Below, piece by piece: positions 36,407 through 44,548 of a DNA stretch of 55,231 bases (its first letter is position 1; every line of letters starts with the position of its first letter). The translations under genes and the position numbers were made by a program. The stretch spans positions 1 through 55,231 of the forward strand of contig CAIQVJ010000052.1 of the NCBI GenBank assembly GCA_903875225.1, in the 5' to 3' direction. The stretch is from an uncultured Pseudomonadota bacterium (GTDB lineage: Bacteria; Myxococcota_A; UBA796; SXON01). Below the pieces are notes generated by a model, which had not been told where the DNA came from, made no database searches, and saw nothing but the letters and a program-made list of their open reading frames with translations.

Positions 36407-37390
36407 TCAGTTGGGTGTCAATGGCTGGGTACCAAAGCGCAGGTCCGGTTGGGGCAGGAATGTCGGAGTCGCGACCGTCGTGGTGCTCGCCCGCGTCAGC
36501 GAGATGGCGTCGCCGGGCAAGGTCGTGCCGGCGCACTCGGCTTCGCGGCCGCGAACGACCCGTTTGCCTGCAAGGGGTCCACGGGTCTCGGTGGTGACCG
36601 TGCACTGGCCCTGTCCGCCGTCGCGGTCCCAGTAGATGACCACCCAGTCCCGGGTGCGGCCGAGCTCATGGGCTCGTGCCGTGTTCGAGTAGAGGGCGGT
36701 GAACGCCCACCCGTCGCGGTCCAGGTGCAGGATCGGGAGCCAGGCTGTCCGCGTGGGGTTGAAGCGCCGCGGCGCGATCATGCGGAGGTCACCCGCGCGC
36801 GCCCGGGTCCGGTACATGCGGTCGATCTCCAGCAGGAGGTTGACCGCCGGCTGCACCGCGTCGCGCGCCCGCCCCGCCGGTACGCGCCCTGCGCCCCGTG
36901 CGAGCCGTGCCTCGAGCAGATCCCGGATCGCGCGCACGCGGCGGGCGCCGAGCCCGCGCAACCCCTGGAGTCGGCCATCCCACGCGGCGGCCTCCAGGTC
37001 CTCGAGGGTGTCGATCTTCAGCTCGGCGTGGATGCGGCGGGCGAGGGTCGCACCGATGCCGGGCACGCTCGCCAGCAGTCTCTCTGCCGGCACCTCCCCC
37101 CGGAGCCGGTCCAGCGTTGCGAGGTGGCCCGTGCGCAGAAGCTCCGTGATCGCGGCGGCGAGGCTCGGACCGATGTGCTCGATCGCGTCGATGCCCGCCT
37201 GACCGTGTTCCGCCAGCACGTCCGTGAGGGGGCGGGGGTGGGTCCGCACGGCGTCCGCGCCGGTGCGCCACGCCCGCACACGGAACACGTCCGCGCCCTG
37301 GGTGTCCAGCAGCATGGCGACCTCTTCCAGGGCGGCGGCGATCCGTGCGTTCGAGGGCGCCTCTGGTGGGGAGGTGGCGGATGACGGCAT
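36407..37390 (-). CDS. Polymerase-X-like helix-hairpin-helix DNA-binding protein without catalytic domain
   Basis: ATG 37390 has GGAG at 7-nt spacing. The 327-aa protein starts like the 8-kDa and thumb regions of family X DNA polymerases: NARIAAALEEVAMLLDTQGADVF, FRVRAWRTGADAVRTHP, and two helix-hairpin-helix motifs (HIGPSLAAAITELL, SVPGIGATLARRIHAEL, LRGLGARRVRAIRDLL). The nucleotidyl-transfer palm and the PHP domain are absent. The C-terminal ~130 residues (WLPILHLDRDGWAFTALYSNT, RTRDWVVIYWDRDG) form an unrelated beta-rich domain. It is probably a structure-specific DNA-binding protein; an enzyme activity cannot be claimed. Confidence 0.8.
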   Translation of the reverse strand: MPSSATSPPEAPSNARIAAALEEVAMLLDTQGADVFRVRAWRTGADAVRTHPRPLTDVLAEHGQAGIDAIEHIGPSLAAAITELLRTGHLATLDRLRGEVPAERLLASVPGIGATLARRIHAELKIDTLEDLEAAAWDGRLQGLRGLGARRVRAIRDLLEARLARGAGRVPAGRARDAVQPAVNLLLEIDRMYRTRARAGDLRMIAPRRFNPTRTAWLPILHLDRDGWAFTALYSNTARAHELGRTRDWVVIYWDRDGGQGQCTVTTETRGPLAGKRVVRGREAECAGTTLPGDAISLTRASTTTVATPTFLPQPDLRFGTQPLTPN

Positions 37391-37532
37391 CGACGGCTCC
37401 ACGAGGCCCCCTGGTTCCGCAATGGCCGTGCCATGCAGAACCCAGCGCTGTACGCGGCCCACGCACGACATCGGCGTGCGCTCGCGAACAGCTCCGGGGT
37501 GGGAGTGCACACCCGGTTCGCGGCCCGCGACG

Positions 37533-38570
37533 TCAGTCCGCGCTGTCGGGGACCGCCCGGTACACCGCGACATCGCTCGAGAGTACGGTCTCGGTCACGC
37601 TCCAGGTCGAGCCCGTCTCGACGTGGACAGGCCAGGACATCTCCGCGGCTGCGGCATGGGCGTTGAACTGCCCATCCGGCACCGAGGCGATGGTGTCGTA
37701 CCGGTAGAGCGTGTAGTCCTGGCCTGGCGCCAGGTTCGAGACGGTGACCGTGAGCTCGAGCGGGGTGGCCTGCGGCCTTTCGGTCCCGCCGTCCTCGATC
37801 TCCGGGCTCTCGTAGTTCATTCTGGTCTCTACGCTGACGGGCAGGGTGGCCCCGTCGCTGTCTGCGACCCCGGTGACGGCGATGCCATAGTTCGCCGTCT
37901 CCTTCGACAGCGCGTAGTACGGGGCATCGGCGGCGTTCGCCTGGGCCCGGGTCATGAGGAAGGCGTCGAAGGCGAAGGTGTTGAAGTAGGTGGACCCGCT
38001 GGGGGTGTCGTCGCCCACGAGCCCGTTGTCGCTGAACGTGAGGGTGTCGTCGGCGTGGTACGATGGGTCCGAGATCGGGTGGTCGGACCCGATGCCGGTG
38101 ACCGGCACGATGTGGTCGTACTCGGCGTCGCCAGCGTCTGCCGCTGTCTCGCCGTACAGCCGGTTCTCGTTGTTGAACACGCCGATGATCACCGGGTATC
38201 CGAGGAGGAAGTTCTGCTTGACCCACGCGAGGAAGTCCTCGGGGGTGTCCCCGTGCCAGCGTGTGACCTCCAGGTGCATGGCGGTGGCTGCCTCATCTTC
38301 GTTCACCCCCAGCAGGAGTTGGCTCGTGGGTCTGCTCTGATCGGCGCCGTCGCTGGCGTACGCCCGTGCGTCGTACTGGGAGCCGTATTGGCCGTAGTAC
38401 AGGCCGGCGCTGATGAGCGAGGTCTCTCCACAGTAGCCGTTGTTTTCTTCCCACTGGAAGCGCGGGCCGATGGGGAGCACGTACCTGTTGTTCGTCGGGG
38501 CGGTGTTCGAGGCCCCTGGTCCGTTACAGGCCACGCAGAGGAGGAGGGGGAGGGTGAAGGGCGCGCGCAT
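37533..38570 (-). CDS. Lipoprotein with C39-like cysteine peptidase fold
   Basis: MRAPFTLPLLLCVAC is a lipoprotein signal. The first half resembles papain-like C39 peptidases: Gln39 in FQWEENNGYCGETS with candidate catalytic Cys47, and His153 in EYDHIVPVTGIG followed by an Asp/Asn (LTFSDNG). The C-terminal ~130 residues are a beta-sandwich (ATPLELTVTVSNLAPGQDY). C39-type domains cleave after double Gly in peptide leaders, but this version is extracellular and not linked to an ABC transporter, so its substrate is unknown. It follows the oxidoreductase gene by 60 bp. Confidence 0.75.
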   Translation of the reverse strand: MRAPFTLPLLLCVACNGPGASNTAPTNNRYVLPIGPRFQWEENNGYCGETSLISAGLYYGQYGSQYDARAYASDGADQSRPTSQLLLGVNEDEAATAMHLEVTRWHGDTPEDFLAWVKQNFLLGYPVIIGVFNNENRLYGETAADAGDAEYDHIVPVTGIGSDHPISDPSYHADDTLTFSDNGLVGDDTPSGSTYFNTFAFDAFLMTRAQANAADAPYYALSKETANYGIAVTGVADSDGATLPVSVETRMNYESPEIEDGGTERPQATPLELTVTVSNLAPGQDYTLYRYDTIASVPDGQFNAHAAAAEMSWPVHVETGSTWSVTETVLSSDVAVYRAVPDSAD

Positions 38571-38630
38571 CGGGTGGGCCTACCTCGTCGCGCGTGGCTC
38601 GGCGCGGCTGAGCCCGGCCCATCCTCTGCT

Positions 38631-39968
38631 TCACGCGCCCGCCTCCACCAGGAGTGCAGCGCGCGCGCCGGAGTGCAGCACGGCGGTCTGCCCCGGGCCC
38701 GGCGACACCCACGCTCCGGCCAGCGTCAGCCCCGGGATCGGGGTGCGAGCTGGCACCGGATCGGCCCCGCTTCCCATCGTGGCCCCCCCGGGGCTGTCGG
38801 TGTAGCGCGCCCAGGTGCCCGGGTGCGCCAGCGTCGAGACGACGACGTGCCGATCAGCGCCGGGGACGAGTCGGTTCAGCGCTCCGAGCAGGCGTGTGGT
38901 GGCCGCCTCGCGCTCCGCCGCCGTGGGCACTCCCGTCGGGGCGCTCATCGTGATGCACACGCTGGTGTTGCCTGGCTCCGCCCAGCCTGCGTCGCCGACC
39001 GAGGGGAGGGTCACCACGCATTGCCCTGCGTCGTCCACGATCCGGGTCTCGTAGGTCTGCCCGGCGGTGTGGTCGCCGTGCAGCCCCACGGAGAGGCGGT
39101 AGGTGGACCTGGACGGCGGTAGCGTGGCGATCCGCGTCCGCCAGCGCTCGAAGGGCGTGTCGCCGGGCAGCAGGTCGGCGAGCCGTGGCACCGGGAGGGC
39201 GGCGATCACGTCTGCGGTCTCGATCACCTCGCCGCCTTCGAGGTGGACCGCCGCGATCCGGCCGCGCGCGAGCCGGATCGCGGTCGCGGCGGACGACGTG
39301 CGGACACTGCCTCCGCCGACCTCGATCTGCCGGACGAGCGCCTCGGTGAGCGCCCTGCTCCCGCCCTGCAGGCGCCACCCTCCGAGCACGTGGTACGCAT
39401 GGAACAGCATCAGGAACGTGTTCGCCGGGCACCCGGCAGGGGTGCGGCCCGCGTACTCGCAGATCCCTCCGACCAGGTCGATGAGCCTGGCGGAGCCCAG
39501 GCAACCTCCGAGCAGATCGGCTGCGCTGCCGGGCCCGGGCGCCGTTGGTCGCCCCGCGTAGAGGGCAGCATGCACCTCGGCGGCCCGGGCGAAGAGCAGG
39601 CGGAGGCCCGGCGCCTCGCCCGGAAACCGGTCGGCCAGCATCGAGAGCAGGGTCGCGCCGTCCTGCGGAATGAGCAGGTCGATCCCCGGGAGACAGTCCC
39701 GGCGGAGGATCGGATCCCGGTGGAGCCGGAGGGAGTCGCTGATGCCGAGGCGGTCGAGCAGCGGGCGGTTGGCCTGACCGACCCCGACCGCATCGAGGTG
39801 ATGCAGGGATGCGTCGAAGTGGAAACCGGCTCGGCGGAAGGTGACGGCGAAGCCCCCGGGCTCTTCGTGCCGCTCCACCACGATCACCCGACGGCCGGCC
39901 CGTGTGAGCATGGCTGCGGCCGCGAGGCCGCCGAGGCCCGCTCCGATGACGACGACGGTGCCGCGCAT
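38631..39968 (-). CDS. FAD-dependent oxidoreductase, phytoene desaturase/carotene isomerase-like
   Basis: The 445-aa protein begins with the FAD dinucleotide fold VVVIGAGLGGLAAAAMLTRAG followed by VVERHEEPGGFAVTF, as in CrtI/CrtISO and related desaturases. The C-terminal FAD contact (GLTLAGAWVSPGPGQTAVL) fits the same superfamily. Middle motifs (GGWRLQGGSRALTEALVRQI) match the dimer/substrate region. No carotenoid genes are nearby. Its start abuts the GcvT-like gene stop (39969), so the two are translated from one mRNA. Together with the carrier protein upstream it may desaturate, isomerise or reduce an acyl chain. Confidence 0.85.
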   Translation of the reverse strand: MRGTVVVIGAGLGGLAAAAMLTRAGRRVIVVERHEEPGGFAVTFRRAGFHFDASLHHLDAVGVGQANRPLLDRLGISDSLRLHRDPILRRDCLPGIDLLIPQDGATLLSMLADRFPGEAPGLRLLFARAAEVHAALYAGRPTAPGPGSAADLLGGCLGSARLIDLVGGICEYAGRTPAGCPANTFLMLFHAYHVLGGWRLQGGSRALTEALVRQIEVGGGSVRTSSAATAIRLARGRIAAVHLEGGEVIETADVIAALPVPRLADLLPGDTPFERWRTRIATLPPSRSTYRLSVGLHGDHTAGQTYETRIVDDAGQCVVTLPSVGDAGWAEPGNTSVCITMSAPTGVPTAAEREAATTRLLGALNRLVPGADRHVVVSTLAHPGTWARYTDSPGGATMGSGADPVPARTPIPGLTLAGAWVSPGPGQTAVLHSGARAALLVEAGA

Positions 39969-40997
39969 CTACGCGTAGGGGTCGGGCAGGCTGGCGGGGT
40001 CGGGCGGGCGACGGGAGGGCTTCACCAGCAGGCTCCTGTTCACCAGGAAGGGCGGTGAGACGGTGCGCACCGGACCAGCGGGGACCGCAAGCACGTCGAG
40101 GCCGGGATGCGCGATCGGGCCGGGGAGCAGCCCCATGCCGATGCTCCCCCCGCTGGCCCCGAGCCAGGGTGCGGACTGCAGCACCGTGCCGACGGTCTCG
40201 CCGGCGATGACGAGCGGGTCTCCAGCGGCCATGCCCAACGGGCCGCGCAGCCCGACCGTGCGCCGGAGGCCCCCCGCGGCCCGGCGCGTCCCCAGCGCGG
40301 CCATGCCGCAGACGTGTGCCTTCCGGCGGCTGAGCCGCCACTGGAGCTGGAGCTCCAACGGCGTGAGGTCCGCGACCCCGGCCGCGTGGATGTCGAAGAA
40401 CCAGCTCTCCAGCGCGCAGTGGGCCAGCGCCGCCTCGCCGGCCTGCACGAGGTCGCCGAGCTTTGCGCGGGTGGCTTCCACCCGGTCGAGCGGCACGTGC
40501 AGGAAGTAGCCGTACTCCCCGGTCTTGCCGGCCCGCCCGCAGAGCATCCCGTCGTCGAGGTGGGCGAGCGAGAGGTAGGGCATCCCGCCGATGCCGCGCT
40601 CGGCGACGCCCTCCAGCACCTTCCATGCGTACGGGCCGTCCACCGTGAGCACCGCGTGGCTGCGCGCCTGGCTGGCGAAGCTCACCGACTCGCCGGGCAG
40701 CCGGGCGGCGTCCAGGTACGCGAGCAGGTCCTCCTCTGTGGGCCCATCCACCACCAGCCAGAAGTCGAGTTCGTCCGCGCCCACCAGCACGTCGGCAAAG
40801 ATGGTGTCGTCCGATCGCAGCAGGAGGGTCGGCCGGAGCTGGCCTTCGCGCAGGTAGACCTCGCAGGGGAGGAGCCGATCGAGGTAGTCCCACGCCGAGT
40901 CGCCGCTCACCCGGACGACGCGCAGGTGCGGCAGGCTCGACACCGCAGCCCACTCGCGGATGGCCCGCACCTGGCCCTCCAGGGAGTGTCCGTTCAC
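39969..40997 (-). CDS. GcvT-like (aminomethyltransferase-fold) protein
   Basis: The 342-aa protein has the GcvT/YgfZ fold: VVRVSGDSAWDYLDRLLPCEV, ADVLVGADELDFWLVVDG, HAVLTVDGPYAWKVLEGV, GRAGKTGEYGYFLHVP, and a C-terminal barrel (GDPLVIAGETVGTVLQSAPW). Members bind folate and either move one-carbon units or act in Fe-S maturation. The Arg-Gly-Glu-like signature of true GcvT is altered (KTGEYGY), so glycine cleavage is unlikely. The start overlaps the ACP stop (ATGA). It is placed between an ACP and an FAD oxidoreductase, an unusual setting for this fold. Confidence 0.8.
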   Translation of the reverse strand: MNGHSLEGQVRAIREWAAVSSLPHLRVVRVSGDSAWDYLDRLLPCEVYLREGQLRPTLLLRSDDTIFADVLVGADELDFWLVVDGPTEEDLLAYLDAARLPGESVSFASQARSHAVLTVDGPYAWKVLEGVAERGIGGMPYLSLAHLDDGMLCGRAGKTGEYGYFLHVPLDRVEATRAKLGDLVQAGEAALAHCALESWFFDIHAAGVADLTPLELQLQWRLSRRKAHVCGMAALGTRRAAGGLRRTVGLRGPLGMAAGDPLVIAGETVGTVLQSAPWLGASGGSIGMGLLPGPIAHPGLDVLAVPAGPVRTVSPPFLVNRSLLVKPSRRPPDPASLPDPYA

Positions 40998-41290
40998 GTG
41001 GCACCCGCGGCGACGAGGCGATCGACGAGCGTGTTGAGCGTCCTCAGCGCCTGCGCACCCGTGGCGGCCGAGAGCTCGCTGTCGACGACGCGCACGCCGA
41101 ATCCCGCCTCGAGGCGGACGACGAGGTCGAGCGCATCGATCGAGTCCAGACGCAGCCCGCCCCCGAAGAGCGGGGCGTCGGGATCAAGCTCGTCGGGCTC
41201 CTGCTGGAGCTGCAACACATCGATCAGGACAGCCCGGACCTCGTCCAGCAACACCTCGCGGCGGGCGAGGTCGGCCTCCCACGGGGTCAC
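40994..41290 (-). CDS. Acyl carrier protein
   Basis: The GTG at 41290 overlaps the upstream stop as GTGA, as is common in this genome; a GTG at 41323 is an alternative. The 98-aa protein has the phosphopantetheine motif RLDSIDALDLVV and flanking helices. It is clearly different from the carrier at 26904. It is the second gene of a coupled set with a GcvT-like protein and an FAD oxidoreductase, which points to a small carrier-bound acyl-modifying pathway. Confidence 0.85.
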   Translation of the reverse strand: MTPWEADLARREVLLDEVRAVLIDVLQLQQEPDELDPDAPLFGGGLRLDSIDALDLVVRLEAGFGVRVVDSELSAATGAQALRTLNTLVDRLVAAGAT

Positions 41291-42204
41291 GCGCCGGATT
41301 CCCCGGACTTGCCGATCACCCACAGCATGAACCCGACGAGCAGGCAGACCAACCCCGGGATGCCGAGCACCACCAGCGCGGTGACGCTGCCGGGGTTGGG
41401 GAGCGCCACGCCCCCTATGATCGCGAGCGTGGCGAGCCCTCCTCCGACCCCCATCACGATGGCGCCAGCCGTCTTCAGGCCGTGCGAGTGCCGGGAGTGT
41501 CCCGCACTCTCCTGGTCCCCCCCGGTTGCGGCTGTGTCGGGGTCTGACGTGGCGACCACGTCGTCGCTCGCGGCCGCGCGGATCTCGTCCGGGTCCAGCC
41601 CGGATGCGTGCCAGAGCCCGTCCACGCTCGCGACCGCGTTGGTGGCCTCCACGGAGGCCGACTGGTGCCGCATGCGCCAGTGCACGCTCTCGACGTGGTG
41701 ATCGAGCACCTCCACCCAGCGCTCCGGCATCCCCAACTGCGCGGCCGCCTGTTGGAGCTTCTCGCGGAGATCCAGGCCCAGCTCCGGCCGTTCACGCAGC
41801 GCTTCGGTGACGCCGCGCACGTTGTGCTGGTGATGCAGGAACCCGGACCAGGCCCCAGCCACCGCTCCGGCGTGGGGCGCTTCGTCATCGAGCAGCGCCT
41901 GGGCCTCGGGGTGGGCCTGCGCGTGCTGGTCGAGCTCGCGGAAGGCGGCGGTTGCGGCGAGGGCTCCCATGGTGCGGCCGATGATGTCGGCGGGGAGACC
42001 GGTCGTTGCGAGGTACTCCTGCATCTCGGGCGACACGGGACGCGCCCGGATGGCATCGAGTTGGGTCCGAACCCGGGCCATCCGCCCGGGGACGTCGTGC
42101 TCGTCGAACACGTCGAGCCCGGTGACGGGGGCGGCGAGCGCAGGACCGGAGGCCGCCAGGCCGAGCGCACCACCAAGAAGGGCAAGGACTTCTCTACGTT
42201 GCAT
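41287..42204 (-). CDS. Tat-exported protein with C-terminal membrane anchor, unknown function
   Basis: ATG 42204 has GGAG at 7-nt spacing. The N-terminus MQRREVLALLGGALGLAAS has twin Arg and a hydrophobic stretch, as in Tat or Tat-like signals. The 200-residue periplasmic part is helical and unusually His-rich (FLHHQHNV, LDHHVESVHWRMRHQ, GHSRHSHG), suggesting metal binding. Two transmembrane helices close the protein (AGAIVMGVGGGLATLAIIGG, VTALVVLGIPGLVCLLVGFM). The family is not recognised. It heads the ACP operon. Confidence 0.7.
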   Translation of the reverse strand: MQRREVLALLGGALGLAASGPALAAPVTGLDVFDEHDVPGRMARVRTQLDAIRARPVSPEMQEYLATTGLPADIIGRTMGALAATAAFRELDQHAQAHPEAQALLDDEAPHAGAVAGAWSGFLHHQHNVRGVTEALRERPELGLDLREKLQQAAAQLGMPERWVEVLDHHVESVHWRMRHQSASVEATNAVASVDGLWHASGLDPDEIRAAASDDVVATSDPDTAATGGDQESAGHSRHSHGLKTAGAIVMGVGGGLATLAIIGGVALPNPGSVTALVVLGIPGLVCLLVGFMLWVIGKSGESGA

Positions 42205-42259
42205 GTTCAACTCCGAGCCGGTTGTGGTATCCCGGCGGTCGTGGCGTGCGGGGGGCCGG

Positions 42260-42502
42260 TCAGGTCAGCAGGGTGAACAGGTTCGCGCCCATCAGCAGGA
42301 GGAAGGTGACCACCATCATCGTCCGCTGGCTGGCGGGGAGCTTCTTGACCTCCCCTTCGTGCAGGGCGTAGACATCTCCCGTGAGGCCGATGAACGCGCC
42401 GACAGGGATGCAGAACAAGAGGGAGAGCGCGAAGAACCACCTTTTGCGGTACCAGGGAACGTCATCGTAGGAGGCGTACTCGGGGGCGAGTTCGAAAGCC
42501 AT
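42260..42502 (-). CDS. Small membrane protein (80 aa)
   Basis: ATG 42502 has GGAG upstream. Two hydrophobic helices (WFFALSLLFCIPVGAFIGLT and RTMMVVTFLLLMGANLFTLL) flank a short polar loop VYALHEGEVKKLPASQ. The WYRKRWF segment before the first helix resembles small DUF-type membrane proteins. Function unknown. It lies 55 bp upstream of the Tat-exported gene and is divergent from the cytochrome gene at 42640. Confidence 0.7.
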   Translation of the reverse strand: MAFELAPEYASYDDVPWYRKRWFFALSLLFCIPVGAFIGLTGDVYALHEGEVKKLPASQRTMMVVTFLLLMGANLFTLLT

Positions 42503-42558
42503 GGGAGCTCCGGGGGGTGCGGGAACATAGCCTTTCCAAAAGAAATACGCGGTTCGGC

Positions 42559-42594
42559 GAAACCCGGCACCGGGATCTCCGTAGGGGTTCTACG
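42559..42594 (+). promoter_or_regulatory. ECF-type promoter of the cytochrome P460-like gene, with inverted repeat
   Basis: GAAAC (42559-42563), 16 nt, CGTAGG (42580-42585): the same elements and spacing as upstream of the ECF sigma gene (43224-43250). The -10 half overlaps CGTAG-GGGTT-CTACG (42580-42594), an inverted repeat that could add control. The ATG is 55 nt further on. Confidence 0.55.
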
Positions 42595-42639
42595 AGCGCC
42601 CCCGTGGCGCGACGAACAGCCGGTCCCCCTGGAGTTCTC

Positions 42640-43197
42640 ATGCCGCTTTCCGGTCGATTCGCCCCGTTGGGCCTGCTGCTGCTGCTGCCTGCAGGCTGTG
42701 CCGCACCCGAGTGTCCGCCGGGGTTCGTTCAGGGCGCCGAGGAGTGTGAATTCGACCAGGACGCGGTCCTGCAGCTCGTTCGGACAATGGACGCGGGAGC
42801 GTTGGTCAAGCTCAACGCGGAGCCCTACATCCCGCCCTACTCGTCGAACCCGATCGAGCGCAACGTCTGGGTCTCGCCCGTTCCGGTCCCGGATTGGGGC
42901 ATCGCCGCCACCGATCTCTACCTGACCATCGACCAGGACGACTGGTCCACGCCGCTGGAGGTCGAGTTCCCCGTCGGCACGGTCATCATCCACGAGGCGG
43001 TCAACCGCGAGGAACCGCACGGGGTCGAGGTGAAGCGGGACGACTACGTCGACGAGACAGGGCGCCCCTGGTGGCTGCGCATGGTCTACGACGACGGCAC
43101 CATCGACGAGACCCCTCGCGAGGCGTGCGCGGACTGCCACACCGAGTCCTACCGGCCCACGGAGGGGCTCTGGGGCGTGCCCACCTTCGCGAAGTGA
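42640..43197 (+). CDS. Cytochrome P460-like c-type haem lipoprotein
   Basis: ATG 42640 has GGAG at 7 nt. The signal MPLSGRFAPLGLLLLLPAGC gives a lipid-anchored protein of 185 aa. The beta-rich core (PVGTVIIHEAVNREEPHGVE, WWLRMVYDDG) ends in one haem-binding CADCH (163-167) close to the C-terminus, the arrangement of the cytochrome P460/cytochrome c'-beta family. Those proteins bind NO or oxidise hydroxylamine. The cross-linking Lys of true P460 could not be placed. It shares a promoter type with the sigma factor gene that follows, so it is a likely target of that sigma factor. Confidence 0.7.
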   Translation: MPLSGRFAPLGLLLLLPAGCAAPECPPGFVQGAEECEFDQDAVLQLVRTMDAGALVKLNAEPYIPPYSSNPIERNVWVSPVPVPDWGIAATDLYLTIDQDDWSTPLEVEFPVGTVIIHEAVNREEPHGVEVKRDDYVDETGRPWWLRMVYDDGTIDETPREACADCHTESYRPTEGLWGVPTFAK

Positions 43198-43223
43198 ATT
43201 TCGATCAAATGGCGCCGAGAACC

Positions 43224-43250
43224 GAAACCGGAAACGCGGATTGGCGTAGG
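43224..43250 (+). promoter_or_regulatory. ECF-type promoter of the sigma factor gene (autoregulation)
   Basis: GAAAC (43224-43228), 16 nt, CGTAGG (43245-43250), 22 nt before the ATG at 43272. The match to the cytochrome gene promoter implies that the sigma factor reads both. Confidence 0.55.
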
Positions 43251-43271
43251 CTTGCCGACCGAGAGCCCACG

Positions 43272-43892
43272 ATGTCCCGGCAGTCCCAACACCCCGCCGC
43301 TTCTCCCGCCGAGATCGGTCCGGCGGATGTGCGGCCGTCGTCCACCCCGCGGGGCGATGCGGCGATGGCCCGCTACGCAGCGGGAGACGCGGGTGCGTTC
43401 TCCGCGCTCTACGACGAGGTAGGCCCGCGTCTGCTCGGCTACCTCCTCCGGAAGACCGGGAATCGATTGCTGGCCGAAGATCTCCTCCAGCAGACCTTTC
43501 TCCAGATGCACCGCGCGCGGGGGTCGTTCGCCCCCGGCGCCCAGGTCATGCCCTGGGCGATCGCGATCGCGCGGCGGCTGGTCATCGATGAGTATCGCCG
43601 CAGCCGGAGGCGCGAGGGGTGGACGGGGGGCGACGTCCCCGATGTCCCGGATCCGGCGGCCGAATCCGGCTACCAGCGGGTGAGCACGGCGCAGATCTCC
43701 GCTCGCCTCGAGCAGGAGCTGGGCCGGCTCCCAGTCACCCAGCGCCAGGCCTTCGAGCTCATGCGACTCGATGGCCTCACGCTCGTGGAGGCCGCAGCCG
43801 CCTCGGGCACCACGGTCCCGGCCCTGAAGTCGCGGTCGCACCGGGCCTACGAATCGCTTCGCGCGGCGTTCGCCGCGGCGCTGGGAGACTGA
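43272..43892 (+). CDS. ECF-family RNA polymerase sigma factor
   Basis: The 206-aa product has sigma region 2 (GAFSALYDEVGPRLLGYLLR, AEDLLQQTFLQMHRARGSF, WAIAIARRLVIDEYRRSRR) and region 4 (LGRLPVTQRQAFELMRLDGL, then a helix-turn-helix ending ALKSRSHRAYESLR). It lacks region 3, as ECF factors do. An upstream ATG at 43209 would include promoter sequence, so 43272 is preferred. The next gene, one base downstream, encodes a membrane anti-sigma factor of the NrsF type. Confidence 0.92.
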   Translation: MSRQSQHPAASPAEIGPADVRPSSTPRGDAAMARYAAGDAGAFSALYDEVGPRLLGYLLRKTGNRLLAEDLLQQTFLQMHRARGSFAPGAQVMPWAIAIARRLVIDEYRRSRRREGWTGGDVPDVPDPAAESGYQRVSTAQISARLEQELGRLPVTQRQAFELMRLDGLTLVEAAAASGTTVPALKSRSHRAYESLRAAFAAALGD

Positions 43893-43893
43893 C

Positions 43894-44535
43894 ATGGACG
43901 ACCTGCTCAAACGCCAGATCTCCGAGGCCCTGCAGGCGCAGCCCTCACCAACCCGGGCCATGGCGGTGCGTCGGGATTCCCTGGTCCTGGCCGGGGGCTT
44001 CGCCACGGCGCTGGCTGCGTTCCTGGCCTGTGGTGGATTTCGCGACTTCGGCGCGCCCCGACCGCCCGCGCTCATCGCGATCACGCTGGTGGGAACCCTC
44101 GCGATCGCGGTCGGCGCCCTCCGCGCGACGAGACGGCGGGCGGCGCTCCCTGCCCCGCGCGAGGTGGTGCTCGCGGTGCTCGTCGCCGTGCCGACCATCT
44201 TTTTCGGCTGGAAGACCCTCTGGAGCTTCGCATTCGGTGCGTATGTCTGGTGGCCCACCCGGCCGGGGCTGCTCTGCCTCGGCGTCTCGCTGCTCACCGG
44301 GGGGGCCATCCTGGTTTCGCTCGTCGGGGCCCGGCGTCGCAGCGATCCAATCCACCCCACGCTCACCGGGGCGGCGCTGGGGGTTGCTTCCGGCGCGGCA
44401 GCCGCTGTGCTGGTGGATCTCTGGTGCCCCGTGGGACACCCCGCGCACGTGGCGCTCGGGCACGTGCTGCCGATGGTGCTGCTCGGCGCGTTGGGCGCCT
44501 GGCCGGGCGGCCGGGTGTTGGCGGTGCGGCGGTAG
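43894..44535 (+). CDS. NrsF-like (DUF1109) membrane anti-sigma factor
   Basis: The 213-aa protein has a short cytosolic start (MDDLLKRQISEALQAQPSP) that would bind the sigma factor, then about six transmembrane helices (LAGGFATALAAFLACGG, LIAITLVGTLAIAVGAL, VVLAVLVAVPTIFFGW, and others). Conserved Cys and His residues near the end (VDLWCPVGHPAHVALGHVLP) match the DUF1109/NrsF family, in which they sense metals or oxidants. It probably holds the ECF factor inactive at the inner membrane until a signal arrives. Confidence 0.85.
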   Translation: MDDLLKRQISEALQAQPSPTRAMAVRRDSLVLAGGFATALAAFLACGGFRDFGAPRPPALIAITLVGTLAIAVGALRATRRRAALPAPREVVLAVLVAVPTIFFGWKTLWSFAFGAYVWWPTRPGLLCLGVSLLTGGAILVSLVGARRRSDPIHPTLTGAALGVASGAAAAVLVDLWCPVGHPAHVALGHVLPMVLLGALGAWPGGRVLAVRR

Positions 44536-44536
44536 G

Positions 44537-44548
44537 GCCGCGCGCGGC
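44537..44548. terminator. Palindromic hairpin at convergent gene ends
   Basis: GCCG-CGCG-CGGC lies in the 12-bp gap between the NrsF-like gene and the convergent Ig-like gene. It may serve both strands; no T-tract. Confidence 0.3.
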
